Assembly: GCF_018131075.1 (NCBI RefSeq)
Contig: NZ_JAFCLS010000068.1
Coordinates: forward strand, 1 to 35,016
Source: Bradyrhizobium sp. JYMT SZCCT0428
Lineage (GTDB): Bacteria > Pseudomonadota > Alphaproteobacteria > Rhizobiales > Xanthobacteraceae
Length of the DNA: 35,016 nucleotides
Direction: 5' to 3'
The notes beneath the pieces were generated by a model that was given only the letters and a program-made list of their open reading frames with translations, made no database searches and was not told where the DNA came from. The position numbers were made by a program, and so were the translations under genes. Shown piece by piece: positions 7,774 through 14,647 of the stretch. The stretch's first letter is position 1, and every line of letters begins with the position of its first letter.

Positions 7774-9242
7774 GCCGACGCGCCCCTTGCCTTGGCGAAG
7801 GCGATCGTCCGCGAGCGGACCCACGACAGGGTCGAGGGGGAAGGCGTGCTGGTCGGTCTTTCATTCCATGCCCAGGGAGGAAAGCTGCCGAATTTTGTCT
7901 TGTACTGCTGTGCAGCCCATCCGCTTTTGTAACTGCGCTGGTCCGCGATGTGCCTCAGCTCGGCATGAAACTTGATCCGCTCCTGCTGTGTGGTCGCCAT
8001 CGCCTCGCGGCGTGAGGCCAGCTCGATCAGCTCGCCCTCCCGGTGCACGGCTCCCGATTGCGGCACTGGAATGAACCCGCAGCAGGGACACTCCAACGTC
8101 TTCGGCGGCTTCAGAAAGGTGCACTTGATGCATTTCTTGGGCAGCGCCTCGGTCTTGTTCCCGATGGCGGCGCGCTTCGGTTCGCCGTCGTCGAGCTTGT
8201 CGTGATGAATGTCGGTGACGAAACCGAGCCGGGTGTGGTTGTCGCTGTGATCGAGGATCAGGCAATCCGCCTTCCCCTCTGCGGTGCGTAAACCGCGTCC
8301 GACCATTTGGACGTAGAGGATCTCGCTTTTCGTCGGCCGCGCCAGGATGATGCACCGAACGTCCCAGTCAATTCCGGTGGTCAAACACCCGACGTTGCAG
8401 ACGACCTTCACCTCACCAGAGCGAAAGCGTTTGGCGATTGCGGCGCGATCAACCAATTCGGTGTGGGCGTCGATATATTCTGCCGAGATGCCGGCGGTCT
8501 GAAATTGCTGTTGCAGATGCCTGGCGTGTGCCCGATCGACAGCGAAACAAAGCGTCGGGCGGTTCTCCGCACGCGCCTGCCATGTCTCCACCACATTGGC
8601 GATCAACTCCGCCTTGTTCACGGCGCCGGCAAGGTCACCCTCGTGATAGTCACCGGCGAGCGTGCGAACGCCTGTTAGGTCCGGTGATGCCGGCGCGAAC
8701 GAACGGAACGGGGATAAGTACTTATCCTCGATCAACTGCGCAGTTGTTGCCCCGACGATCAAGCGGTCGAAGTGCTTGCCGAGCTTGCTCCAGGGGGTCG
8801 CGCTTAGCCCGATGATCGGCGTGGCGGCGAAACGAGGGTCGCTCAACAGCCTGGGGTACAACTTGCTAAACCAGATGTGCGCCTCGTCAATAAGAACCTC
8901 GTCAGCGGCGGGGATCTCTCTCCGCTGAAGGCTCTGCGGCGTCGCGACCTGGATCAGCCGTGCCGAATTCGTCATTCGGTGACTGCCTTGGATGACGCCG
9001 ACGTCGGTCACACCTTCTGCGAACAGTTTCTCGACTGTCTGATCGACAAGGCTAAGGGCAGGGACGGTGAAGATGGCGCGCTGGCCAGCGTCCTGACGAA
9101 GGCGCAGCCGATGTGCGGCCATGATCGTCTTGCCACCGCCGGTCGCTAACTGGGCAACGATGCGGCGGCATCCCTCGTTGACTGCGGCATCGATTTGGTC
9201 GAGGAGCGCGACCTGATGGGGACGGAGGATCGCGCTTCTCAT
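7770..9242 (-). CDS. DEAD/DEAH-box (SF2) helicase
   Basis: A 490-residue superfamily 2 helicase of the SSL2/ResIII type. It shows motif I ATGGGKT at 33-39, DEAH at 119-122, SATP at 147-150, and in the second RecA domain QMVGRGLRT for motif VI. A cysteine cluster (CIKC...CPCC) near residues 370-395 suggests a zinc-binding insert following the helicase core. ATP-driven unwinding of the element's replication origin, together with the primase encoded next, is the expected role. Both junctions are ATGA overlaps, one with the 64-residue gene upstream and one with the primase downstream, so these genes form one coupled transcript. Similar helicases also occur in restriction and repair systems, but no methylase or nuclease gene is adjacent. 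Confidence 0.87.
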   Translation of the reverse strand: MRSAILRPHQVALLDQIDAAVNEGCRRIVAQLATGGGKTIMAAHRLRLRQDAGQRAIFTVPALSLVDQTVEKLFAEGVTDVGVIQGSHRMTNSARLIQVATPQSLQRREIPAADEVLIDEAHIWFSKLYPRLLSDPRFAATPIIGLSATPWSKLGKHFDRLIVGATTAQLIEDKYLSPFRSFAPASPDLTGVRTLAGDYHEGDLAGAVNKAELIANVVETWQARAENRPTLCFAVDRAHARHLQQQFQTAGISAEYIDAHTELVDRAAIAKRFRSGEVKVVCNVGCLTTGIDWDVRCIILARPTKSEILYVQMVGRGLRTAEGKADCLILDHSDNHTRLGFVTDIHHDKLDDGEPKRAAIGNKTEALPKKCIKCTFLKPPKTLECPCCGFIPVPQSGAVHREGELIELASRREAMATTQQERIKFHAELRHIADQRSYKSGWAAQQYKTKFGSFPPWAWNERPTSTPSPSTLSWVRSRTIAFAKARGASA

Positions 9243-9433
9243 TGCGCCACCTCACGGTAGTGCAGCGACGCGACCGCGACAGCGAATGCCAAGCTGAGCC
9301 CAAACCGGCGGGTCAACCTAACCACTTGAAGATCGATGAGCTGTACGTTACATTCCGCGTGCTTGTCGTGGTGGACAGCATAATTCGGAATCGGGTCGCC
9401 CCCAGCAGGGCGGCCCTTTTCTTTGAGGGCCAC
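9239..9433 (-). CDS. Phage-element hypothetical protein (64 aa)
   Basis: The 64-residue frame starts at GTG 9433, three bases after the stop of the HTH gene, and its stop overlaps the helicase ATG (ATGA). That tight fit on both sides is the main support. The sequence has one short hydrophobic stretch (FGLSLAFAVAVASL) near the C-terminus and an otherwise basic N-terminus. No family is recognised and no function is offered. The start lacks a clear ribosome-binding site, which fits translation by coupling. Confidence 0.45.
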   Translation of the reverse strand: MALKEKGRPAGGDPIPNYAVHHDKHAECNVQLIDLQVVRLTRRFGLSLAFAVAVASLHYREVAQ

Positions 9434-9436
9434 GTG

Positions 9437-9646
9437 TTATGCCGGCGCCCTGAGCACGGCCATTGACCGGTCCCAACACGTTAACTGCTCGTCGTCGTAA
9501 TACTTGCGATGGTTGACGATCGTCGGCTGAGGGAATTTTAATTCGGGATCGCGTTCCCATCGGGCAATCGTGCGATCAGTAACGCCGTAGCGGGCGCACA
9601 CTTGCCGCGTTGGTAGCTTGCGGCTGCTGGACTGAGTATCGGACAT
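9437..9646 (-). CDS. AlpA/excisionase-type helix-turn-helix protein
   Basis: A 69-residue HTH_17/MerR-like protein: RQVCARYGVTDRTIARWERDPELKFPQPTIVNHRKYYDDEQL matches the winged-helix core of AlpA and Xis-like factors, including the typical FPQP turn and the arginine/lysine wing. Such proteins control integrase expression or direct excision. I chose ATG 9646, which has AGGAG seven bases upstream; a GTG two codons earlier is possible. It lies downstream of the integrase and the 201-residue gene in the same orientation and just before the replication genes, a usual position for an early regulator of an integrative element. Confidence 0.8.
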   Translation of the reverse strand: MSDTQSSSRKLPTRQVCARYGVTDRTIARWERDPELKFPQPTIVNHRKYYDDEQLTCWDRSMAVLRAPA

Positions 9647-9722
9647 TTCCACTCCTGTCGTTGAATGACAGGGCGAACATTGATGCCGCTTCAGTCCACG
9701 AAAAATGCCACTAAAATTGCCA

Positions 9723-10328
9723 TCACGCTTTATTTATGTGGTCTCGATATACTGTGCGTATGGCATTCTCAATTGTTGCGGCGGTCATGCGTGCTAGGTC
9801 GGGATGCGTTTGACGCAGCCAAGTTTCCAATATGCGCGCTTGTTCCCTCAGTGAGCTTTCAGCTTCGCCTTTATCGGCCCGTCGTTTGAACTCTGCTTCG
9901 ACCAAGTGGCGAGGCGTCGGGCGGCCCGGGCTTCCTGTCCTGTCGGTTGCTGAGGGAAGCTTGCTTTCTATCGCAACATTCGCAGACGCCTCCGGCCACA
10001 ACCGCTTAACATCTTCTTGCTTCACGTAGATGCCACTTAGGCTGAAGCTGCCGTCCCACGGTGCGTTAGGCAGCAGCATCCCAGGCGAATCCGCTTTGCT
10101 CTTTTCCCAGTCAACGGTTAATGTAGCCCAGTCCGAGGGATCAATTGGTTCATTGCGAACGAGAGTCTTTTTGCCTCCGTGGAAATAGATGCAATCGGTG
10201 GCCCAAGACTCAATAGCCCCGCGGCGTAGGGCGATCTTAAGGGCCTTTATTGCTTCGGTCCTATCGCCCGCGGCTAAGCTCAAACAGTTCAATACTTCCG
10301 ATATTGTGGGAACAACGGGCAACAACAT
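9723..10328 (-). CDS. Integrase-associated hypothetical protein (201 aa)
   Basis: The start at 10328 lies one base after the integrase stop codon, so the two are surely co-transcribed. The N-terminal half contains hydrophobic and aromatic residues in the pattern of a small DNA-interacting domain (DCIYFHGGKKTLVRNEPIDPSDWATLTVDWEKS). The C-terminal half (about 135-200) is a charged helical module, EFKRRADKGEAESSLREQARILETWLRQTHPDL followed by a helix ending in TVYRDHINK. Proteins with this kind of C-terminal module are common beside integrases of rhizobial elements, but I know of no established function. A role as an accessory recombination or regulatory factor would fit its position. Confidence 0.7.
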   Translation of the reverse strand: MLLPVVPTISEVLNCLSLAAGDRTEAIKALKIALRRGAIESWATDCIYFHGGKKTLVRNEPIDPSDWATLTVDWEKSKADSPGMLLPNAPWDGSFSLSGIYVKQEDVKRLWPEASANVAIESKLPSATDRTGSPGRPTPRHLVEAEFKRRADKGEAESSLREQARILETWLRQTHPDLARMTAATIENAIRTVYRDHINKA

Positions 10329-10329
10329 T

Positions 10330-11637
10330 TTAGCTCTCCGCCCTTAAGGTCACGACGTTTGCCGGCCGATCGCCGCTTACCGCGGATTGGACAAAGCTCG
10401 CCCAGGCAGCTAGCGCCGCGCGCTTCTCATCCGCATAAGAATGTCGCTGGTAGACGCCGACAACGCCGCGGAAGCTGCCGCTGGAGTGATTGAGGACCTT
10501 TTCAATTACCGGCAATTGAATGCCCAGACGCGCCATGCCGCTCGCCATGGTTCGGCGCAGGTCATGAAACGTCCAGTGATCAGGTGGTTTTGCGCCATCC
10601 GCCAGAGATGCCACCACAGCGGCGTCCAGGCGGTCCTTGGCGCGGGAGAAGCCGGACACGGCAGCGTCACGCGTTGTCGTGAATACGAAGCCCTTGGTCG
10701 TCTTAATGCGGGGCAGGGCCTTCAGGATTTCAACGGCGGTATCGGAAAGGGGCACCTCATGACGCTCGTCGTTCTTCACGCGCTCGGCCGGCAACGTCCA
10801 AAGTTTGGTTTCGAGGTCGAGTTCATTCCACCGCATCCCGCCGACTTCGGCCAAGCGTTGGCCCGTTAAAATCAGCATCTTGACCAAAGGTCCGAACGGG
10901 GAGGCGTCGGCGCCGGCAGCATTCCACACCAGCCGCAATTCATCGTCGTTCAAAATCCGATCGCGGCTTCGTTCCGGGGAAGGAGGTTCAATCAGCGTGC
11001 AGGGGGAAACCTGAATGACATCCCGCGACAAGCACCAATTAAACAGTTTTCGAACAGCGGCTAGAACACGGTTGGCCATGATCGGAGCCCGATCGTTCAC
11101 TGCGTCTAGCAGCGCGATTACGTCCCGTTTAGTGATGTCCTGAACCTTCCGGCCCTTCCATGCTGGGATGACGTCGCCGCCGACCTCGACGAGCTTGCCT
11201 TCAGCATCGGGGCGCAAACCGAGGATCCGGGCAGTCTCCCGCCATGTGGTCTCGCGGGTACTTTTCATGGCGTGGCGCTCGATAAACTCCCGGGCCACGT
11301 TTTCGAACAGGTCGCGTTTGCCCCGTGCTTCCTCTAAAACTGCGCGTTTCGATTCGCCCTTGCGCTCCTGTTTTTCAGTGGCTGGGTCCCGTCCTTCAGC
11401 GGCGGCGCGCAGCGCTTTGCCGCCGATGTCGCGGGCTGCCTCAAGAGTGATCGCCGGGAACGCACCCAAGGTCAGCTTGCGCGGCTGGCCGGCGTACCGG
11501 TAGCGAACGGCGAATGACTTCGCGCCCGATGGCTGCACCACGAGGTATAGCCCAACCAGCAGGCCGTCCGGGATTTCCTGGCGCGCGGCCTTTGCCTCGA
11601 CGCTCTCAATCCGCTTCACCGTGAGGGCTTTTGTCAT
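10330..11637 (-). CDS. P4-type tyrosine recombinase (integrase)
   Basis: The 435-residue enzyme catalyses site-specific integration and excision at a tRNA gene. The N-terminal 90 residues form the DUF4102 arm-binding domain (YLVVQPSGAKSFAVRYRYAG, then LTLGAFPAITLEAAR). A core-binding domain follows, then the catalytic domain with R261 (TGQRLAEVGGMRW), H358 and R361 (HDLRRT), H384 (LNHSSG) and the nucleophile probably Y396 (VYQRHSY). The set is complete, so the enzyme could be active. The gene reads away from the tRNA-Tyr fragment, with about 160 bases between them that contain four GGGTAAC/GTTACCC repeats. It heads the element's early transcript, followed one base later by the 201-residue gene. 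Confidence 0.95.
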   Translation of the reverse strand: MTKALTVKRIESVEAKAARQEIPDGLLVGLYLVVQPSGAKSFAVRYRYAGQPRKLTLGAFPAITLEAARDIGGKALRAAAEGRDPATEKQERKGESKRAVLEEARGKRDLFENVAREFIERHAMKSTRETTWRETARILGLRPDAEGKLVEVGGDVIPAWKGRKVQDITKRDVIALLDAVNDRAPIMANRVLAAVRKLFNWCLSRDVIQVSPCTLIEPPSPERSRDRILNDDELRLVWNAAGADASPFGPLVKMLILTGQRLAEVGGMRWNELDLETKLWTLPAERVKNDERHEVPLSDTAVEILKALPRIKTTKGFVFTTTRDAAVSGFSRAKDRLDAAVVASLADGAKPPDHWTFHDLRRTMASGMARLGIQLPVIEKVLNHSSGSFRGVVGVYQRHSYADEKRAALAAWASFVQSAVSGDRPANVVTLRAES

Positions 11638-11653
11638 AATCAGTCTGCCGCTC

Positions 11654-11699
11654 GGGTAACATCGGGGTAACAGTTACCCCTTGTCTATGAGTGTTACCC
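11654..11699. repeat. Four GGGTAAC/GTTACCC repeats upstream of the integrase
   Basis: Direct copies of GGGTAAC lie at 11654-11660 and 11665-11671, and inverted copies GTTACCC at 11673-11679 and 11693-11699. The second and third form a perfect palindrome around one base. They lie between the integrase start and the attachment core, where arm-type sites for the integrase N-terminal domain, or operators for an autoregulator, are expected. Confidence 0.7.
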
Positions 11700-11800
11700 T
11701 GTGTCGGTGACAATGCCGGACAAACACTTAATTAGCAATGATTATTGGACCATGTTCACTGATTGGTATCCTGATTTGTCCGGGGTTGTCTGGGCTCCGA

Positions 11801-11859
11801 GCTGACTGTAAATCAGCCGTCTTATGACTTCGAAGGTTCGAGTCCTTCTTCCCCCACCA
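11801..11859 (+). other. attR: 3' fragment of tRNA-Tyr (GTA)
   Basis: The sequence matches the 3' two thirds of a class II tRNA-Tyr: anticodon stem GCTGA/TCAGC with loop CTGTAAA (anticodon GTA), a variable arm, a T-arm with GGTTCGAGTCC, acceptor strand TTCCCCC, A, and encoded CCA at 11857-11859. No matching GGGGGAA 5' acceptor strand or D-arm lies upstream, so this is not a functional tRNA gene. The break at the anticodon stem is where tRNA-targeting tyrosine integrases usually exchange strands. It marks the right junction of the element. Confidence 0.85.
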
Positions 11860-11912
11860 GCCTTCACTGGCTCCGCCAGCTACGGCTAGGCAAGCCGTCC
11901 CGTAGCGAAGGC
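11860..11912. repeat. Composite palindrome after the tRNA fragment
   Basis: Outer arms GCCTTC (11860-11865) and GAAGGC (11907-11912) enclose CTGGC/GCCAG (11867-11879) and CTACGG/CCGTAG (11880-11905) hairpins. The arrangement resembles REP-like palindromes found downstream of genes in Bradyrhizobium, and it may act as the terminator of the original tRNA transcript. Confidence 0.5.
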
Positions 11913-11954
11913 TGCCCCGGCTAGCCCGGTGAATCACAAATTCTGGATTCGGAT

Positions 11955-12107
11955 ATGCTCTCGTTTCTGGCCGAATTCTGGATGTTTCTGCGGGTGCGGA
12001 AGAAGTTCTGGCTGCTGCCGATCTTCATCATGATGCTGCTATTCGGGTCGCTGCTCGTCTTGTCGAAAGGCTCTGCGGTCGCGCCTTTTATTTACGCGAT
12101 TTTCTAG
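11955..12107 (+). CDS. DUF5989-family membrane peptide (50 aa)
   Basis: A 50-residue protein begins MLSFLAEFWMFLRVRKKFWLLP and ends in VAPFIYAIF. One membrane helix (about residues 21-36) follows a basic RVRKK motif, so the N-terminus should be cytoplasmic. The pattern and length match the DUF5989 family. Members usually sit beside a carbamoyltransferase and an SGNH hydrolase in envelope or exopolysaccharide modification loci. Here those partners are missing. The gene lies about 95 bases to the right of the attachment site, and the insertion may have cut it off from partners to the left. It is short and easily missed, but the match to the family is good. Confidence 0.75.
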   Translation: MLSFLAEFWMFLRVRKKFWLLPIFIMMLLFGSLLVLSKGSAVAPFIYAIF

Positions 12108-12386
12108 ATGGACAGCATCAAGGCACATGCCAAGCCTTGCTGCAGACGAAAGATTTCGCGCTACGTCCCGACGATAGTCATTCCTCATGTCATCATAGCT
12201 TCGATCCTGAGCGATGGAGACCACCGAGGAGTTTGGTGAATCGATCAGCAATCACAGCCTGCCGGACGGGCTCGCCCATGCGACTTTCAGACATTTACTG
12301 AACTCTGGAGCCTTTCCGCGGTTGGAGGCATACTGGTGGAAGGTCGCGACCATTAGCGGTCGGGCGAACGCACAGGGGGGCTTTGC

Positions 12387-12815
12387 ATGAGGATTCTTCC
12401 GATACTTGCCGTCGGTATTGCGCTAGCGCTCGCTGGATGCGGCAGAGATCCTGGTCCAAAGGGCGACCCGGGCCCGCAGGGACCGGCCGGCCCCCAAGGG
12501 TCGCAGGGTCCCCAAGGCGTGCCCGGTGCCCAAGGCCAAGCTGGGCCACAGGGCCTCCAGGGCGTGCCCGGTGCGCAGGGCCAGGCCGGGGCACAGGGGG
12601 CGCAAGGCCCACAAGGCGCTCCGGGCGAAAGGGGCCCGAAGGGCGACAAAGGCGATCCGGCGACGGCGAACGTTCGCGCCGTTCGAGGTGATGGCGCAGT
12701 GAGCTGCGAATCCAACGAAATGTTGGTGTCGGTTTTCTGTCCCAGTGGCGGCGCATCTGAAGGAGCAAAATGTGCGACCGCTCCAACAGTTGGGCTTTGT
12801 CTGATTAAGCCCTAG
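12387..12815 (+). CDS. Collagen-like lipoprotein
   Basis: The 142-residue precursor has a signal peptide with a lipobox LAGC at residues 15-18, so C18 should be lipidated and the mature protein anchored in a membrane facing the periplasm or surface. Residues 23-91 form 23 uninterrupted Gly-X-Y triplets (PQG, AQG and PKG types), the signature of a collagen triple helix, with an internal repeat around VPGAQGQAG. The C-terminal 50 residues form a globular cap with four cysteines (107, 118, 129, 138) that could make two disulphides and trimerise the chain. ATG 12387 is preceded by AGGGGGG. The gene is convergent with the YCII-domain gene and shares four bases with it. A role in surface adhesion or envelope structure is likely but inferred. 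Confidence 0.85.
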   Translation: MRILPILAVGIALALAGCGRDPGPKGDPGPQGPAGPQGSQGPQGVPGAQGQAGPQGLQGVPGAQGQAGAQGAQGPQGAPGERGPKGDKGDPATANVRAVRGDGAVSCESNEMLVSVFCPSGGASEGAKCATAPTVGLCLIKP

Positions 12816-13207
12816 CCGGTAATGCCCGGCGTCTCCGTGGTCGGCAACGGCTCGCCGGGAAGATAGAGGGCGATCGGGCGGATCTCGTAGACCGCGGTCG
12901 GGTTGACCTTGCGCAGGTCGCGGGCCACCGCGATCGCGGCGTCCTCATCGGCGCAGTCCACGACATAGAGTCCCAGCAACTGCTCCTTGGTTTCGGCAAA
13001 CGGCCCGTCGATCACGACCCCCGCGCCCGGTCCGCGCAAGGTGCGGGCCTTGCCCGTCGCCCCCAGCCGCGCCGACGGCCCCAGCAATTTCTGTTCGTTG
13101 AGCCGGTCATGAACCCCAAGCAATTCGGTCATCAGGGCGGCGTCCTCCGCCGGCGTCCAGGACTGCACCTCGGCTTCCACGTGATAGGCCAGAATGGCGT
13201 AAAGCAT
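12812..13207 (-). CDS. YCII-related (DGPF) domain protein
   Basis: A 131-residue cytosolic protein of the YCII-related family (PF03795). It shows the N-terminal strand MLYAILAYHVE, the middle ARTLRGPGAGVVIDGPFAETKEQLLGLYVVDCADEDAAIAVA with the family's DGPF-type signature, and a C-terminal strand AVYEIRPIA. Members are ferredoxin-like dimers, often encoded near ECF sigma factors; their enzymatic role is mostly unknown. ATG 13207 has a perfect AAGGAGA site nearby, so the 43-codon extension to 13336 is rejected. No sigma factor gene lies next to it. Its stop codon overlaps that of the collagen-like gene on the other strand. Confidence 0.85.
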   Translation of the reverse strand: MLYAILAYHVEAEVQSWTPAEDAALMTELLGVHDRLNEQKLLGPSARLGATGKARTLRGPGAGVVIDGPFAETKEQLLGLYVVDCADEDAAIAVARDLRKVNPTAVYEIRPIALYLPGEPLPTTETPGITG

Positions 13208-13426
13208 CGATATCTCCTTGGCTTTTAGCGGGACGCCTGCGCGGATGTTTCGCAAAGGCCTATCCCGACAGGACCGTTTCAACAAAGTGTCAGATGGTCG
13301 CCGGGTGAGGCACGTCACGAAACATTCCGGAAACACGATATGGGGGTTCGGTGCTTGAACGCGCGGTGGCGAGTTAACGACTGATGAACAGAACGCAGCA
13401 ACTGCGCATCATCCACGGAGACGGTC

Positions 13427-13627
13427 ATGCAACGCAAGCCAGCCTCGATCATCAGTGACGCCACCCGGTCCCATGCGGCGTCGCCGGCATCGACGCAGCC
13501 CGGCGATTGGCACGATGTCTCCGGCCACCACCGCTATTACGGCAGCTCGGCCACCAATGGCGGCGAGAACATCGTCGAAAGCCGCCGCGGCGCACGCCCG
13601 CGATCGGTCAATCTCTGCGGCTTCTGA
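13427..13627 (+). CDS. Small hypothetical protein (66 aa)
   Basis: The frame has a good GGAG site seven bases before ATG 13427 and yields a hydrophilic 66-residue protein (MQRKPASIISDATRSHAAS...). It is rich in serine, histidine and glycine, with SGHHRYYGSSATNGGENIVE in the middle. There is no signal peptide or recognised domain. It stands alone, 30 bases before a small membrane protein. The ribosome-binding site is the main support; the composition is less typical of a folded protein, and it could be spurious. Confidence 0.4.
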   Translation: MQRKPASIISDATRSHAASPASTQPGDWHDVSGHHRYYGSSATNGGENIVESRRGARPRSVNLCGF

Positions 13628-13656
13628 CCGACCTTCGGTCCCGAGACCACCGCCCA

Positions 13657-13878
13657 ATGGCCGACGTCACCCTGGGCACGCTCTTCATCCTGTTCCTGCC
13701 GTTTCTGGTGTCGCTCGTCGGGCAGGGCGGAATGGCGAAGATGCTCACGCTGGTGACGAGCCTTCTGGCCCTGCTGCTCAGCGTCAAGCAATACGGCGCC
13801 GTGCTCCCCTGGATCACCGGCATGGCGATCGCCCTGATTTCGGTGTGGGAAAGAATCCGGCAGCGCCGGATGGCGTGA
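13657..13878 (+). CDS. Small two-helix membrane protein (73 aa)
   Basis: The product has a first hydrophobic segment, LGTLFILFLPFLVSLVG (residues 6-22), a short loop with GGMAKM, and a second segment spanning about 27-61 that could contain one or two helices, ending in a basic WERIRQRRMA tail. The positive tail should stay in the cytoplasm. An upstream extension to 13507 is arginine-rich and unlike the membrane part, so ATG 13657 is preferred even though its ribosome-binding site is poor. I do not recognise the family. It is probably an inner-membrane protein of unknown role. Confidence 0.65.
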   Translation: MADVTLGTLFILFLPFLVSLVGQGGMAKMLTLVTSLLALLLSVKQYGAVLPWITGMAIALISVWERIRQRRMA

Positions 13879-14013
13879 ACGGGCCGGGGTAAAAAGCAAA
13901 CCTCTGAATCGAACAGCCTAGCCCCTATTGCTCTCGTCCCGGGCTTGCGGAACAATGCCGCCAGCGATGGAGGAAGAGATGGGAGCAGCGTTCGCGGCAG
14001 CGCCAGACGTGCC

Positions 14014-14379
14014 GTGTTGAAGATCGTTTTGCTCGGCACGTTCGTCAGCGCCAATTGTGTTGCGGCGGCCTTTGCGCAATCCGGCAATGCCGGCGGCACC
14101 ATCGGCAATGATGAAAAGGCGCTCTCGGGCACCAGGCAGGAATTGCAGTCGGCGGCACCGGACCAGGACCGCCATTCATGCCTCGTCGCCGATCCGACCG
14201 GAACGCCGCTCAACATCCGGACATCGCCGAACGGAAAAATCGTCGGCAAGATCGCCAACGGCGAGCGCATCCGGATTTCGGACCAGACAACCGAAAACGG
14301 AAAAGAGTGGGCGTATATTTCGAATGCCGCTTCCCGGCCGATGGGGTGGGTGTTTCGAAAATTTCTCGTGTGCAGATGA
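14014..14379 (+). CDS. Secreted bacterial SH3-domain protein
   Basis: The protein begins with a signal peptide (LKIVLLGTFVSANCVAAAFAQS). A linker and a bacterial SH3_3-like domain follow: CLVADPTGTPLNIRTSPNGKIVGKIANGERIRISDQTTENGKEWAYISN and GWVFRKFLVC at the end. The motif LNIRTSPNGKIVG is characteristic of these periplasmic domains, which often bind peptidoglycan or mediate protein contacts. Two cysteines flank the domain and may form a disulphide. I chose GTG 14014 because it leads straight into the signal sequence; an in-frame TTG at 13945 would add 23 residues. The mature product of about 100 residues consists of little more than the SH3 domain. Confidence 0.8.
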   Translation: MLKIVLLGTFVSANCVAAAFAQSGNAGGTIGNDEKALSGTRQELQSAAPDQDRHSCLVADPTGTPLNIRTSPNGKIVGKIANGERIRISDQTTENGKEWAYISNAASRPMGWVFRKFLVCR

Positions 14380-14462
14380 GCTTTGTTTTTCTGATCGGGA
14401 GTTGCGGCAGACGCCGCGAGCCCCGAGGGCTATCTCTCGCCCACAAACTCTCTTCCACAAAC

Positions 14463-14495
14463 AAAAAGGCGCGGCGGAATCGCTCCCGCCGCGCC
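14463..14495 (-). terminator. Intrinsic terminator of rreB
   Basis: A perfect 10-base GC stem (14468-14477 with 14486-14495, GGCGCGGCGG) and an 8-base loop are followed on the minus strand by TTTTT at 14463-14467. It lies about 75 bases after the rreB stop codon, giving a transcript of roughly 165-180 bases from the predicted promoter. Confidence 0.85.
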
Positions 14496-14568
14496 CCAAC
14501 TATTGAACTCGCTGGTCCAGGGCTGAGAGCGCCCCGTTGCCAAGCCCTAAGAAACTAGCCTCGAGAGC

Positions 14569-14613
14569 TTAGCGGGCGATCCCAGCGAGGTGACAGCGCT
14601 TGGTAAGAGACAC
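14569..14613 (-). CDS. rreB: rreB, 14-residue peptide with extended Shine-Dalgarno
   Basis: The gene starts with GTG at 14613 and encodes MSLTKRCHLAGIAR. Directly upstream lies a stretch matching the complement of the last 16 or 17 bases of 16S rRNA, far longer than any normal ribosome-binding site. This combination (14 residues, GTG start, 17-base Shine-Dalgarno, short own transcript) is that of rreB, a small mRNA described in Bradyrhizobium and conserved in Bradyrhizobiaceae. In that work the transcript bound 30S subunits tightly, was weakly translated, and its stability depended on translation. Here a consensus-like promoter and an intrinsic terminator bound the gene exactly. The peptide is basic and probably unstructured; its function is unknown. 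The assignment rests on recognition of these features. Confidence 0.88.
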   Translation of the reverse strand: MSLTKRCHLAGIAR

Positions 14614-14629
14614 TGGATCACCTCCTTTC
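14613..14629 (-). promoter_or_regulatory. Extended Shine-Dalgarno of rreB
   Basis: On the plus strand these 17 bases read like the 16S rRNA 3' terminus (CTGGATCACCTCCTTTC). On the mRNA they are therefore fully complementary to it, running from GAAAGGAGG to the G of the GTG start. Ordinary sites match four to seven bases. So long a pairing should hold the 30S subunit in place and slow its departure. Confidence 0.9.
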
Positions 14630-14647
14630 GTTGGTTGTGGAAATAAG

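Larger units (their letters stand above)
1..11859. mobile_element. Integrated phage-like or satellite-like element (right part; left end outside the window)
   Basis: The right boundary is the 3' fragment of tRNA-Tyr at 11801-11859, with a P4-type integrase reading away from it. From 11637 down to 2550 every gene lies on the minus strand in tightly coupled runs: integrase, HTH protein, helicase, primase, then terminase subunits and unknown proteins. A reconstituted tRNA-Tyr should lie at the left end in the same orientation, and none occurs between 1 and 11800, so the element either continues left of the window or has lost its left end. The segment 1-2288, with a methyltransferase and small plus-strand genes, may be cargo or older host DNA. 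Portal, capsid and tail genes are not seen. The call of an integrated element is firm; its left extent and mobility are not known. Confidence 0.75.

Noticed and set aside
9239..9646. Two small overlapping-type genes considered as a toxin-antitoxin pair
   Set aside because: The 69-residue protein is a clear AlpA/excisionase HTH, and the other lacks toxin features. Both sit inside the integrase-to-helicase transcript.
11728..11937. Minus-strand frame across the tRNA-Tyr fragment (contains GKKDSNLRSHKTADLQSA)
   Set aside because: This is the well-known false translation of tRNA antisense DNA, not a gene.
12214..12390. A 58-codon plus-strand frame whose stop overlaps the collagen-like gene start (ATGA)
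   Set aside because: The overlap is suggestive of coupling, but the frame has no ribosome-binding site and no recognisable content, while the collagen-like gene has its own AGGGGGG site. It is kept only as a weak possibility.
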